From contig NZ_MDDP01000023.1 of assembly GCF_001999725.1 (NCBI RefSeq), positions 62,001 to 126,000 of the forward strand: 64,000 bases of DNA, given 5' to 3'. Positions 37,364 to 45,862 of the stretch are shown here, piece after piece; positions within the stretch are counted from its first letter, which is position 1; the number at the start of each line of letters is the position of its first letter. The position numbers and the translations under genes were made by a program. This DNA comes from Cellulophaga omnivescoria (GTDB taxonomy: Bacteria; Bacteroidota; Bacteroidia; Flavobacteriales; Flavobacteriaceae). A model generated the notes under the pieces. It searched no databases, was not told the origin of the DNA, and saw only the letters and a program-made list of their open reading frames with translations.

Positions 37364-38356
37364 TTAAGAAAACTGATGATCGCCAAATTTTTCTAAAACC
37401 TCATCAAAAGTAGCAAAAACATCTACAGAGTCATCACTAGTTACCATTTTCATACGGTATTGCTTAAAATCTGGTATGCCCTTAAAATAATTGGTATAAT
37501 GCCTACGGGTTTCAAAAACACCTAGTTTTTCTCCTTTCCAATCTATAGACATTTGTAAGTGCCTACGAGCGGCATCTACGCGCTCTTGCATTGTTGGTGG
37601 TGCTTTGTGTTCTCCTGTTTTTATAAAGTGTTTAACCTCATTAAAAAACCAAGGGTAGCCAATACTTGCCCGTCCAATCATTGCTCCGTCTAACCCGTAC
37701 TCATCTCTCATTTTTACAGCAGCTTCAGGAGAGTCTACATCACCATTACCAAAAACAGGAATATGCATACGTTGGTTATTTTTAACTTGTGCAATAGGTT
37801 TCCAGTCTGCATTACCTTTATACATTTGTACTCTGGTTCTGCCGTGTATTGCTATTGCTGCACAGCCTACATCTTGCAAACGTTCTGCAACCTCAACAAT
37901 TTTAATAGAATCTGCATCCCAACCCAAACGGGTTTTTACTGTAACAGGTAATTTGGTATGCTTTACCATTGCATCGGTAAGCTTAACCATTAAATCTATG
38001 TCTTTTAAGATACCCGCACCAGCACCTTTACTTACTACCTTTTTAACAGGGCAACCAAAGTTAATATCTATAATGTCTGGTTTAGATTTTTCTACAATCT
38101 CTACCGAGCGCAACATAGAATCTAAATTTGCTCCAAAAATTTGTATACCTACAGGTCGTTCTTTTTCATAAATATCTAATTTCATCACGCTTTTTGCAGC
38201 GTCACGTATTAAACCTTCTGATGAAATAAATTCTGTGTACACCACGTCTGCTCCTTGTTCTTTACACAAAGCTCTAAACGGTGGGTCACTTACATCTTCC
38301 ATTGGTGCTAGCAACAACGGAAAATCTGGTAGCTGTATGTCTCCTATTTTTGGCAT
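37364..38356 (-). CDS. dusB: tRNA-dihydrouridine synthase B
   Basis: The 330-residue TIM-barrel flavoprotein has LLAPMEDVSDPPFRALCKEQ near the start. The active-site loop IDINFGCPVKKVVSKGAGAG contains the catalytic Cys, IHGRTRVQMYKGNADW is the substrate region, and GNGDV and DGAMIGRASIGYPW bind FMN phosphate. It reduces uridines in the tRNA D-loop. A TAnnTTTG element ends 4 bases before its ATG. It is divergent from the Lgt-like gene with only 59 bases between start codons. Confidence 0.94.
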   Translation of the reverse strand: MPKIGDIQLPDFPLLLAPMEDVSDPPFRALCKEQGADVVYTEFISSEGLIRDAAKSVMKLDIYEKERPVGIQIFGANLDSMLRSVEIVEKSKPDIIDINFGCPVKKVVSKGAGAGILKDIDLMVKLTDAMVKHTKLPVTVKTRLGWDADSIKIVEVAERLQDVGCAAIAIHGRTRVQMYKGNADWKPIAQVKNNQRMHIPVFGNGDVDSPEAAVKMRDEYGLDGAMIGRASIGYPWFFNEVKHFIKTGEHKAPPTMQERVDAARRHLQMSIDWKGEKLGVFETRRHYTNYFKGIPDFKQYRMKMVTSDDSVDVFATFDEVLEKFGDHQFS

Positions 38357-38360
38357 TTGG

Positions 38361-38368
38361 CAAATTTA
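38361..38368 (-). promoter_or_regulatory. -7 promoter element directly before dusB start
   Basis: TAAATTTG on the minus strand matches TAnnTTTG exactly and lies 4 bases before the dusB ATG, predicting a leaderless mRNA. Confidence 0.5.
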
Positions 38369-38403
38369 CAACATATCCGTTACCTAAAAAACAGAAAACA
38401 TTC

Positions 38404-38411
38404 TATCTTAG
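38404..38411 (+). promoter_or_regulatory. Probable -7 element before the Lgt-like gene
   Basis: TATCTTAG (one mismatch to TAnnTTTG) ends 4 bases before ATG 38416. It mirrors the dusB element on the other strand of the same 59-base gap. Confidence 0.35.
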
Positions 38412-38415
38412 CCTT

Positions 38416-39189
38416 ATGCCATTACAATTTTTACTGCCTTATGAGCCTGTGGTTTTTGGTTACCACTTAAACGTGCACCTTATTTTAGAGTATTTGGCAT
38501 TTTTTATTGGCTTTAGGTATTATGTTATTTTACGTAAAAATAGCAACGATACCATTTCTAGCTTAAACCGTTTGTCTATACTAATTGGTGCTATTTTTGG
38601 CGCGCTATTTATGTCTAGACTTATTGGTTTTTTAGAAAATCCTCCGTTACACGCTACACAAGGTTTTATAGCAATTGTAAACAACAAAACTATAATGGGT
38701 GGTTTGTTTGGCGGTTTACTAGGTGTAGAAATTGCTAAAAAAATTATTGGAGAAAAAACATCTTCGGGAGATTTGTTTACACTACCCATAATTGTAGGTA
38801 TAATTATTGGCCGCATAGGCTGTTTTTTATCAGGTACAAAAGAGTTTACTTATGGTGTGCAAACCTCTTCTGTTTTTGGTTTAAATTTAGGAGATGGTGT
38901 CCTAAGGCACCCTGTTGCACTGTATGAAATTGTATTTTTAGTACTACTTTTTATCGCTCTAAAAACACATCAGAATAAAAAAATAAAGGTAGAAAACGGT
39001 AGTTATTTTAAGTTTTTTATGATAACGTATTTCTTTTATCGTTTCTGTATTGAGTTTTTAAAACCTAATGAGTTTCTAATATTAGGACTAAGTAGTATTC
39101 AATATTTATGCGTAATTTGTTTTTTATACTACTATAAATTCATTTTAAAAATACTCTTGTATGTCGCAAAAAAATTACACTTATTATGA
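38416..39189 (+). CDS. Lgt-like (prolipoprotein diacylglyceryl transferase-like) membrane protein lacking the HGGL histidine
   Basis: The chosen start is ATG 38416 (MPLQFLLPYEPVVFGYHLNV). A longer frame from 38281 lies over dusB and has no family match. The 257-residue protein has about seven transmembrane helices. It retains Lgt landmarks: GRIGCFLSGTKEFTYG where Lgt has GRxGNFxNxE, RHPVALYE, and YFFYRFCIEFLK. The motif equivalent to FHGGLIG reads LFGGLLG, so the His essential in E. coli Lgt (H103) is Phe. The GNF Asn is Cys. It may therefore use a different lipid or acceptor than lipoprotein Cys. It overlaps the radical SAM gene by 29 bases. Confidence 0.82.
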   Translation: MPLQFLLPYEPVVFGYHLNVHLILEYLAFFIGFRYYVILRKNSNDTISSLNRLSILIGAIFGALFMSRLIGFLENPPLHATQGFIAIVNNKTIMGGLFGGLLGVEIAKKIIGEKTSSGDLFTLPIIVGIIIGRIGCFLSGTKEFTYGVQTSSVFGLNLGDGVLRHPVALYEIVFLVLLFIALKTHQNKKIKVENGSYFKFFMITYFFYRFCIEFLKPNEFLILGLSSIQYLCVICFLYYYKFILKILLYVAKKLHLL

Positions 39190-40555
39190 TTTTACATTAA
39201 GCCTTTGCCCGGATTGTTTAAGGCGTGTAGATGCTAAAATTGTGTTTGAGAATGATAAGGTATATATGCTTAAAAACTGTAAAGAACACGGTAGGTCTAA
39301 GGTTTTAATTGCTGATGATATTGAGTATTATAAAAATATAAGAAACTACAACAAAGCGTCTGAATATCCTAAAACATTTAACACGCAAACGCATTATGGT
39401 TGCCCGTACGACTGTGGTTTGTGTCCGGATCATGAGCAACACTCTTGTTTAACTGTTGTAGAGGTTACAGACCGTTGCAACCTTACTTGCCCTACCTGCT
39501 ACGCAGGGTCTTCACCAACTTACGGAAGACACAGAACATTGGAGGAAATTAAAAAAATGTTAGATGTTATTGTAAGGAATGAAGGCGAGCCAGACGTGGT
39601 ACAAATTAGTGGTGGTGAGCCTACTATACATCCTAATTTTTTTGAAATTATGGATTATGCTAAGTCTTTACCTATTAGACATTTAATGGTTAATACAAAC
39701 GGAATTAAAATTGCTAAAGATGTTGCTTTTGCAGAAAAATTAGCAACATACGCACCAGATTTTGAAATTTATTTGCAGTTTGACTCTCTTGATAATACCG
39801 TACTACAAACACTTAGAGGGGCAGACCTTGCAGATACACGCTTAAAGGCCATAGAAAACCTTAACAAGTTAAACTTAGCTACAACTTTGGTTGTTACACT
39901 GCAAAAAGGGTTAAACGACCACGAAATGGGTAAAACCATAGATTTTGCTTTAAAACAAAAGTGTGTTAGAGGTGTTACTTTTCAGCCAACACAAATTGCT
40001 GGTAGATTAGAGAATTTTGAGGTTGATGAAAATAGAATTACACTTACAGAAGTACGCCGTAATATTTTAGAGCAGTCTCCTATTTTTGAACCAGATGATT
40101 TAATTCCGGTTCCTTGTAACCCAGATGCTTTGGTTATGGCTTATGCTTTAAAACTAGGTGATGAGGTTAGTCCGTTAACACGTTATATAAACCCAGATGA
40201 TTTACTAAACGAAGGTAAAAACACCATTATATATGAGCAAGATGAAGCTTTACACGGTAAAATGATAGAACTGTTTAGCACGGGAAACTCTGTAGATAAG
40301 GCCTCAGAAAATTTAAAATCTATTATGTGTTGTTTGCCAGAGATTGATGCGCCAGAACTAGGGTATGACAACCTTTTTAGAATAATAATTATGCAATTTA
40401 TAGATGCGCATAATTTTGATGTACGTGCAATAAAAAAATCTTGTGTACACATTGTAAATAAGGATTATAAAATTATCCCTTTTGAGACTATGAACCTCTT
40501 TTATAGAGATGATAAAATAGACCGACTTAAAGAACTACAAAAAGAAAACGCATGA
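39161..40555 (+). CDS. Radical SAM enzyme of the MJ0619/Tes-like (class D methyltransferase-like) group
   Basis: The 464-residue protein has the radical SAM motif C106-N-L-T-C110-P-T-C113. A cysteine set lies before it: C16 and C19 with C40 (zinc-like, LCPDC and KNCKEHG), and C81, C85, C88 and C96 in YGCPYDCGLCPDHEQHSC. ISGGEPTIHP and TNG motifs follow. The C-terminus has SIMCCLPEIDAPELG and KSCVHIVNKDYKIIPFETMN. This layout resembles MJ0619-type class D methyltransferases and archaeal tetraether synthase (Tes), which alkylate at unactivated carbons. I infer a C-methylation or C-C coupling on a lipid or cofactor. It overlaps its neighbours by 29 and 4 bases. Confidence 0.85.
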   Translation: MSQKNYTYYDFTLSLCPDCLRRVDAKIVFENDKVYMLKNCKEHGRSKVLIADDIEYYKNIRNYNKASEYPKTFNTQTHYGCPYDCGLCPDHEQHSCLTVVEVTDRCNLTCPTCYAGSSPTYGRHRTLEEIKKMLDVIVRNEGEPDVVQISGGEPTIHPNFFEIMDYAKSLPIRHLMVNTNGIKIAKDVAFAEKLATYAPDFEIYLQFDSLDNTVLQTLRGADLADTRLKAIENLNKLNLATTLVVTLQKGLNDHEMGKTIDFALKQKCVRGVTFQPTQIAGRLENFEVDENRITLTEVRRNILEQSPIFEPDDLIPVPCNPDALVMAYALKLGDEVSPLTRYINPDDLLNEGKNTIIYEQDEALHGKMIELFSTGNSVDKASENLKSIMCCLPEIDAPELGYDNLFRIIIMQFIDAHNFDVRAIKKSCVHIVNKDYKIIPFETMNLFYRDDKIDRLKELQKENA

Positions 40556-40767
40556 TACAGTTATTACCTTTAGAAGCTGGCAACCTTGATGGCTTGTTTA
40601 CACTAATATTATTAATAATGTTTGGTCCTGCGCTCTTATTTTTAATTATTGCTTTAATTATGCTAGGACAAAAAAAGAAAAAGGCTGCTAAAATATTTTT
40701 TATTTTAACCGGCCTTTACCTGCTTATAAGTCTGGGTATTTGCGGTGCAATGATTACAGGGTATTAA
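40552..40767 (+). CDS. Small two-helix membrane protein, copy 1
   Basis: The 71-residue protein starts at an ATGA overlap with the radical SAM stop codon, a sign of translational coupling. Two hydrophobic helices (about 14-38 and 47-69) are separated by a basic loop GQKKKKAAKIF. It has no signal peptide cleavage site or enzymatic motif. It is clearly related to the next gene (shared KKKxKxAKxxFIxxGxYL pattern). It is likely an accessory subunit of the Lgt-like/radical SAM unit. Confidence 0.75.
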   Translation: MIQLLPLEAGNLDGLFTLILLIMFGPALLFLIIALIMLGQKKKKAAKIFFILTGLYLLISLGICGAMITGY

Positions 40768-40780
40768 ATAAATAGTATAG

Positions 40781-41002
40781 ATGATAAATGCAATACTGTT
40801 AAATCAAAGTCCTAACGGCAGTGCTGATTACTTACTCCTTGTAATACTTGTTATTTTAGCGTTATTATCACCTGCAATAATTTGTATAACAGTTGGCTTA
40901 TTTTTACGTAAAAAGAAACCCAAAACAGCCAAAACACTTTTTATTATAGCGGGTATATACTTGGTTGTTGGTATTGGACTATGTAGCGTTCCTAGTTTTT
41001 AA
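40781..41002 (+). CDS. Small two-helix membrane protein, copy 2
   Basis: The 73-residue protein, 13 bases after its paralogue, has helices at about 17-42 and 52-70 around the loop LRKKKPKTAKTLF. The preserved pattern across both copies suggests that the pair arose by tandem duplication and that both are maintained. Function is unknown. A strong terminator follows, closing the four-gene unit. Confidence 0.72.
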   Translation: MINAILLNQSPNGSADYLLLVILVILALLSPAIICITVGLFLRKKKPKTAKTLFIIAGIYLVVGIGLCSVPSF

Positions 41003-41010
41003 ACATAAAA

Positions 41011-41042
41011 AAAGCGGAAATTCTTAATTGAATTTCCGCTTT
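41011..41042. terminator. Bidirectional terminator between the Lgt-like operon and the OmpA-family gene
   Basis: AAAGCGGAAATTC / GAATTTCCGCTTT is a 13-bp perfect inverted repeat with a 6-base loop, with A/T tracts on both sides of the stem. It serves both convergent transcripts. Confidence 0.85.
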
Positions 41043-41075
41043 AACAAATTTATAGTTGTTAGCTAGTGTTATTGC

Positions 41076-41906
41076 TTATTCATTAGAAGCCATTAATGCA
41101 AAAAACTTATCTATGTTAGGTAAGATTACAATACGTGTTCTTCTGTTTTTAGCTCTATCTTCTTTAGTGTCATTAGATGCTAAAGGAACATAACTACTTC
41201 TACCAGATGCAATTAATTTTTCTGGAGCTACATTATATTTAGTTTGTAATTTACGTACAATAGATGTTGCTCTTAATACACTTAAATCCCAGTTATCTGT
41301 TACTTTAGGAGTACTAATAGATCTGGAATCTGTGTGTCCTTCTACCATAACTTCAATACTTGGCTCAGAGTTAATAACGTCTGCTAATTTTTGTAAAATA
41401 GCATCTGCTTTGTTGCTTACATTGTAGCTAGCAGTGTTAAACAATAACTTATCAGAAATAGAAATCATAACAACTGTATCATCAATATCAATTGCAATAT
41501 CATCATCTTCATTTAAGCTATTTGTACCAATAGATTTTTTTAAGTTGTGAGACAATGCTAAGTTCATAGAATCTTTAAGTGTTTTTGCACCCATTAATTG
41601 TTCTGGACTAACATTTTTTAAAGTCTCGCGCATTTTAGCTTTAACGTTATTACTAATAACTGCACCATCTGCAGAAATTAATTTTGCATCGTTATCTTCT
41701 GTTAATGCGTTTATTTTAGAATTATAATCAGCAACTCTTGCTTCTATTTTAGCAAATTTAGCTTCTAACTCTTCCTTTTCTACTGCAGTCTTGGTTAATT
41801 GACTTTTAGTTTCACCGTGAGCCTGTTGTAATTCTACATATTTCTTTTTAGAAACACATGATCCCAATAAAACTACTGCAGCTAGTGCTAATGATATTTT
41901 CTTCAT
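41076..41906 (-). CDS. OmpA-family lipoprotein
   Basis: The 276-residue product has lipobox LLGSC (Cys17). Residues about 20-80 form a coiled coil. Residues about 145-270 form an OmpA peptidoglycan-binding domain with VEGHTDSRSI and DLSVLRATSIVRKL, including the conserved Asp and Arg for diaminopimelate binding. It anchors the outer membrane to peptidoglycan. It is a single gene. The region up to lepA (41907-42207, about 300 bases) holds only promoter sequence that I can recognise. Confidence 0.9.
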   Translation of the reverse strand: MKKISLALAAVVLLGSCVSKKKYVELQQAHGETKSQLTKTAVEKEELEAKFAKIEARVADYNSKINALTEDNDAKLISADGAVISNNVKAKMRETLKNVSPEQLMGAKTLKDSMNLALSHNLKKSIGTNSLNEDDDIAIDIDDTVVMISISDKLLFNTASYNVSNKADAILQKLADVINSEPSIEVMVEGHTDSRSISTPKVTDNWDLSVLRATSIVRKLQTKYNVAPEKLIASGRSSYVPLASNDTKEDRAKNRRTRIVILPNIDKFFALMASNE

Positions 41907-42179
41907 AATTTTTGTTTTGTTCTAAGGTAGATACGTGCATAAGATTGAATTAGATTTTTTATTTTAAAAATTATTATCTTAAACACTGATAATAAAGTAG
42001 TTAAAAAGTAATTTTTTTAACAAATGAAACCACTATATTTAAAAACATTACGTTAAAACAATATAAAAACAACATTAAAAAAGAAGAAGTTGCTTATTTT
42101 ATAAACCTTAGAAGTAAAAATTGTAATTAATTTTAGATGTGCTTTAAACTTAGACCCTTATAACCTGTAAAATATAAAC

Positions 42180-42187
42180 TATATTTG
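42180..42187 (+). promoter_or_regulatory. Bacteroidota -7 promoter element for lepA
   Basis: TATATTTG matches TAnnTTTG and ends 20 bases before the lepA ATG. The remaining part of the 41907-42207 gap shows no gene. Confidence 0.5.
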
Positions 42188-42207
42188 CAGCTACTTTAGT
42201 ACTACAT

Positions 42208-44004
42208 ATGAAGAATATTCGAAATTTTTGCATTATTGCACACATAGATCACGGTAAAAGTACCTTAGCAGATAGACTATTAGACTATACTGGTTCTGTA
42301 ACAGATCGTGAAAAACAAGATCAACTTTTAGATAGTATGGACTTGGAGCGAGAACGTGGTATTACCATAAAATCGCACGCCATACAAATGGACTTTGAAT
42401 ACAAAGGAGAAAAATTTATTTTAAATTTAATAGATACTCCTGGCCACGTAGATTTTAGTTACGAGGTGTCTAGATCTATTGCTGCTTGTGAAGGTGCTTT
42501 GTTAATTGTAGATGCTGCACAAAGTATACAAGCACAAACTATATCTAACTTATATCTTGCTTTAGAAAACGATTTAGAAATAATTCCGGTTCTTAATAAA
42601 GTAGATTTACCTAGTGCAAACCCAGAAGAAGTTACAGATGATATTGTAGAACTTTTAGGTTGTGCACCAGAAGACGTAATACACGCAAGTGGTAAAACAG
42701 GTTTTGGTGTAGATAATATTTTGGCCGCCGTAATAGAACGTATTCCTGCGCCAGTTGGTAATGTAGACGAACCTTTACAAGCCTTAGTGTTTGACTCTGT
42801 TTACAACCCTTTTAGAGGTGTAGAAACCTATTTTAGAGTTATTAATGGTGAAATAAAAAAGGGACAAAAAATAAAATTTGTTGCTACAGATAAAAGCTAC
42901 TTTGCAGATGAAGTTGGTACCTTAAAGCTAAACCAAGTTATTAAACAAAGTGTAAAAGCTGGTGATGTAGGGTATTTAATTACGGGTATTAAAGATGCTC
43001 GTGAAGTTAAAGTTGGTGATACCATTACAGACTCTGCAAACCCAACCAAAAATCCTATTGATGGTTTTGAGGATGTAAAACCTATGGTATTTGCTGGTAT
43101 TTATCCAGTAGATACAGATGAGTTTGAAGAATTGCGTTCTTCTATGGAAAAATTGCAACTAAATGATGCCTCTTTAGTATTTGCACCAGAAAGTAGTGCT
43201 GCACTTGGTTTTGGTTTCCGTTGTGGGTTTTTAGGAATGCTGCATATGGAGATTATACAAGAACGTTTGGAGCGCGAGTTTAATATGACCGTTATTACTA
43301 CGGTACCTAACGTTAGTTACCACGCGTTTACACGTAAAGACCCAGATACTCCTGTAATTGTTAATAACCCTACAGATTTACCAGACCCTTCTAGTATAGA
43401 CCGTGTAGAGGAACCATATATTAAGGCTACCATAATTACAAAATCAGACTTTGTTGGTAATGTAATGTCTTTATGTATAGAAAAACGAGGACAAATTACA
43501 AACCAAACGTATTTAACACCAGAGCGTGTAGAGCTGTCTTTTGATATGCCACTTGCTGAAATTGTTTTTGATTTTTATGACAGATTAAAGACGGTTTCTA
43601 AAGGATATGCTTCTTTTGATTATACACCAATTGGTATGCGTACCTCTAAATTAGTACGTGTAGATATTTTATTAAATGCACAACCAGTAGATGCCTTATC
43701 TGCCTTAATACACGCAGATAATGCCGTACATATTGGTAAAAAAATGTGTGAAAAATTAAAAGAATTAATTCCAAGACAACAGTTTGATATTCCTATACAA
43801 GCTGCCATTGGAGCAAAAATTATTTCTAGAGAAACTACAAAAGCATTACGTAAAGATGTTACTGCAAAATGTTACGGTGGTGATATATCTAGAAAACGTA
43901 AACTTTTAGAAAAACAGAAAAAAGGTAAAAAACGTATGCGCCAGGTTGGTAACGTAGAGGTACCACAAGAGGCGTTTATGGCAGTATTAAAACTTAACGA
44001 TTAA
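42208..44004 (+). CDS. lepA: Elongation factor 4 (back-translocating GTPase)
   Basis: The 598-residue protein has the family's normal length. GTPase motifs are AHIDHGKST (G1), RGITIKSHA (switch I), DTPGH (G3) and NKVDLPSA (G4). The C-terminal LepA-specific domain includes [22 protein letters not shown]-4 acts on stalled ribosomes and in initiation. It has its own promoter and a terminator shared with the convergent LytTR gene. Confidence 0.97.
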   Translation: MKNIRNFCIIAHIDHGKSTLADRLLDYTGSVTDREKQDQLLDSMDLERERGITIKSHAIQMDFEYKGEKFILNLIDTPGHVDFSYEVSRSIAACEGALLIVDAAQSIQAQTISNLYLALENDLEIIPVLNKVDLPSANPEEVTDDIVELLGCAPEDVIHASGKTGFGVDNILAAVIERIPAPVGNVDEPLQALVFDSVYNPFRGVETYFRVINGEIKKGQKIKFVATDKSYFADEVGTLKLNQVIKQSVKAGDVGYLITGIKDAREVKVGDTITDSANPTKNPIDGFEDVKPMVFAGIYPVDTDEFEELRSSMEKLQLNDASLVFAPESSAALGFGFRCGFLGMLHMEIIQERLEREFNMTVITTVPNVSYHAFTRKDPDTPVIVNNPTDLPDPSSIDRVEEPYIKATIITKSDFVGNVMSLCIEKRGQITNQTYLTPERVELSFDMPLAEIVFDFYDRLKTVSKGYASFDYTPIGMRTSKLVRVDILLNAQPVDALSALIHADNAVHIGKKMCEKLKELIPRQQFDIPIQAAIGAKIISRETTKALRKDVTAKCYGGDISRKRKLLEKQKKGKKRMRQVGNVEVPQEAFMAVLKLND

Positions 44005-44031
44005 TACACCTATTACTTAATATAGATATAT

Positions 44032-44062
44032 AAAAACCTTCATTTAAAAAATGAAGGTTTTT
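44032..44062. terminator. Bidirectional terminator between lepA and the LytTR gene
   Basis: AAAAACCTTCATTT / AAATGAAGGTTTTT forms a 14-bp stem with a 3-base loop, with a T-run after it on the plus strand and an A-run before it. It sits in the 62-base convergent gap. Confidence 0.85.
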
Positions 44063-44066
44063 TATT

Positions 44067-44831
44067 TTATTGCTCTAACCATTTTCTAAATTCTGCTGTG
44101 GTAGATGTGCTAGTCATTACTTTTTCTTTTACACCAACCATTTTTAATAATAATCGGTTTTTAAAATGACTTTCTATATTGTCTATAAAATCTATACTTA
44201 TAATTTGGCTTCGGTTTATTTTAAAAAATTTATTAGGGTGTAATTGTTGGTGTATGGTACCTAAATTTAAAGATATTGTATGCCTTTTCCCTTTTGCATC
44301 TGTAGCAACACAAAAATCTCCTGATGCCTCTATGCAACTAATTTCTGAAACACTTAACAACTGTATACCGTTTGCTTTTTTTATTACAAATCTTGTTTTA
44401 TAGTTGTTATGTTCTTCTTGTAACGCAATTTTAAGGTTTGTAAGTGTTTTGGTAGATAGGGAGTTGTAATCTCCTTTATTAAACAATGCTTGGTATTTTT
44501 CTAGCGCCTTTTTAAAATCTAATTGTGTGTATGGCTTTAAAATATAAGCAATGCCATTGGTGTTAAATGCCTGAAAAAGATACTCATCATGCGCAGAGCA
44601 AAATATAATTGGGGCATCTATATTAACCTCGTTATACAAATCAAAAGAAACACCATCTAAAAGCTGAATATCAGACAAAATAAAATCATATGTGTTGCTC
44701 TTTAAAAATAGCTTACCTTCTGCGTTAGACCTTGCCCAGTCATACACAACCTCATCATTAAAATAGTCTTTAACAAAAGAAACTAGTTTTTGAAAAGCTG
44801 GTATTTCATCTTCTAAAATTAAAATTTTCAT
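44067..44831 (-). CDS. LytTR-family response regulator
   Basis: The 254-residue protein has a receiver domain (1-120, starting MKILILEDEI, phosphoacceptor Asp54 in ILSDIQLLDG). A LytTR DNA-binding domain follows (about 150-254: ISCIEASGDFCVATDAKGKR, then FFKINRSQIISIDFI). It lies 5 bases after the sensor kinase gene, its evident partner. The target genes are unknown. Autoregulation of the outer-membrane protein gene at the head of the operon is plausible. Confidence 0.92.
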   Translation of the reverse strand: MKILILEDEIPAFQKLVSFVKDYFNDEVVYDWARSNAEGKLFLKSNTYDFILSDIQLLDGVSFDLYNEVNIDAPIIFCSAHDEYLFQAFNTNGIAYILKPYTQLDFKKALEKYQALFNKGDYNSLSTKTLTNLKIALQEEHNNYKTRFVIKKANGIQLLSVSEISCIEASGDFCVATDAKGKRHTISLNLGTIHQQLHPNKFFKINRSQIISIDFIDNIESHFKNRLLLKMVGVKEKVMTSTSTTAEFRKWLEQ

Positions 44832-44836
44832 CTACT

Positions 44837-45847
44837 TTAATTATCTTCAATTAGTTTAATTACTGGAATAGAAACCGAAAATTCTTTATCAGTACTTATA
44901 ATAATTACCTCTTTGTCTGATAATAATTTATACCGAGCTTTTAAATTATCTATACCTATACCAAAAGATTCGTTTTTTGGTATAATGTTAGATTTTGTAT
45001 TACTTACTTTTAAAGCGTTTTCCTCCACACAAATTACTGTTTTTACACTAACACCTGCCGTAGGCTTGTTGTGCTTTACAACATTCTCTAATAAAGCTTG
45101 TATGGCTCCTGTGGGTATAAATTTATCTTCTATAGCTGTGGTTTTTTCAATTTTAAAATCATAATCGTTGCCAAAGCGCGTTTTTATTAAAAACATATAG
45201 TTTTCTGCAAGTTGAATTTCTTCAGCCAACTCCATAACCTCTGCATCTTTTGTTTTTATTAAATACCTGTATATTAATGACAAACGATTTATGTATTCTT
45301 TTGCTCTTTGGGTATCACTATCTATTAAAGAATCTAATGTATTTAAGTTGTTAAATAAAAAATGAGGATCTATTTGTGAACGTAATAGTTTAAGCTCGTT
45401 TTCTTTTTGTTGTTTTTCAAACTTTAATAATTGGTTTTGCCCTTCGTAGAACTTTTTAGTAAGCAATAATGCAAAAGGAAAAGCGGTTTGTAAACTACCC
45501 TTATCTATCATTTCTATAACAAAATCTAAACCCGTTGGAAACTTACTCCAATCATTATCTCCTGTCCAAAAGCCAACTACATTTTGAATTCCCGTTAAAA
45601 CAACCAAGATAAGTATACCCAAGAAAGCAAAAAGCACATACTTTTTTTCTTTTACAAACTTTGGTATTAGCCAAAAAACAAACAAGAAAATAATACCACA
45701 GATGGTAATTAAATCTACTGGAAAATCTATAAGATATTCCCTAAGCATAGAGTCGTTTTTATAATATTCTCGTCCTTGCAAAGAAAAAGAAATTATAAAA
45801 TAAACTACCATAAGTAGTATATCTGATTTGTTTATTTTCTTGTTCAT
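44837..45847 (-). CDS. LytS-type sensor histidine kinase
   Basis: The 336-residue protein has four hydrophobic segments in residues 1-135. A cytoplasmic kinase of the His_kinase (LytS/YehU) type follows, with the phosphoacceptor His162 in RSQIDPHFLFNNLNTL and a C-terminal ATPase part (FGIGIDNLKARYKLL). No extracellular sensor domain of size is present, so the input may be a membrane state or a partner protein. The preceding outer-membrane gene ends 15 bases upstream and the response regulator begins 5 bases downstream. Confidence 0.9.
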   Translation of the reverse strand: MNKKINKSDILLMVVYFIISFSLQGREYYKNDSMLREYLIDFPVDLITICGIIFLFVFWLIPKFVKEKKYVLFAFLGILILVVLTGIQNVVGFWTGDNDWSKFPTGLDFVIEMIDKGSLQTAFPFALLLTKKFYEGQNQLLKFEKQQKENELKLLRSQIDPHFLFNNLNTLDSLIDSDTQRAKEYINRLSLIYRYLIKTKDAEVMELAEEIQLAENYMFLIKTRFGNDYDFKIEKTTAIEDKFIPTGAIQALLENVVKHNKPTAGVSVKTVICVEENALKVSNTKSNIIPKNESFGIGIDNLKARYKLLSDKEVIIISTDKEFSVSIPVIKLIEDN

Positions 45848-45862
45848 TAAACAGTTGGTATG

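Noticed and set aside
38281-38415. Longer N-terminus of the Lgt-like protein
   Set aside because: It overlaps dusB and the divergent promoters; the family N-terminus starts at 38416.
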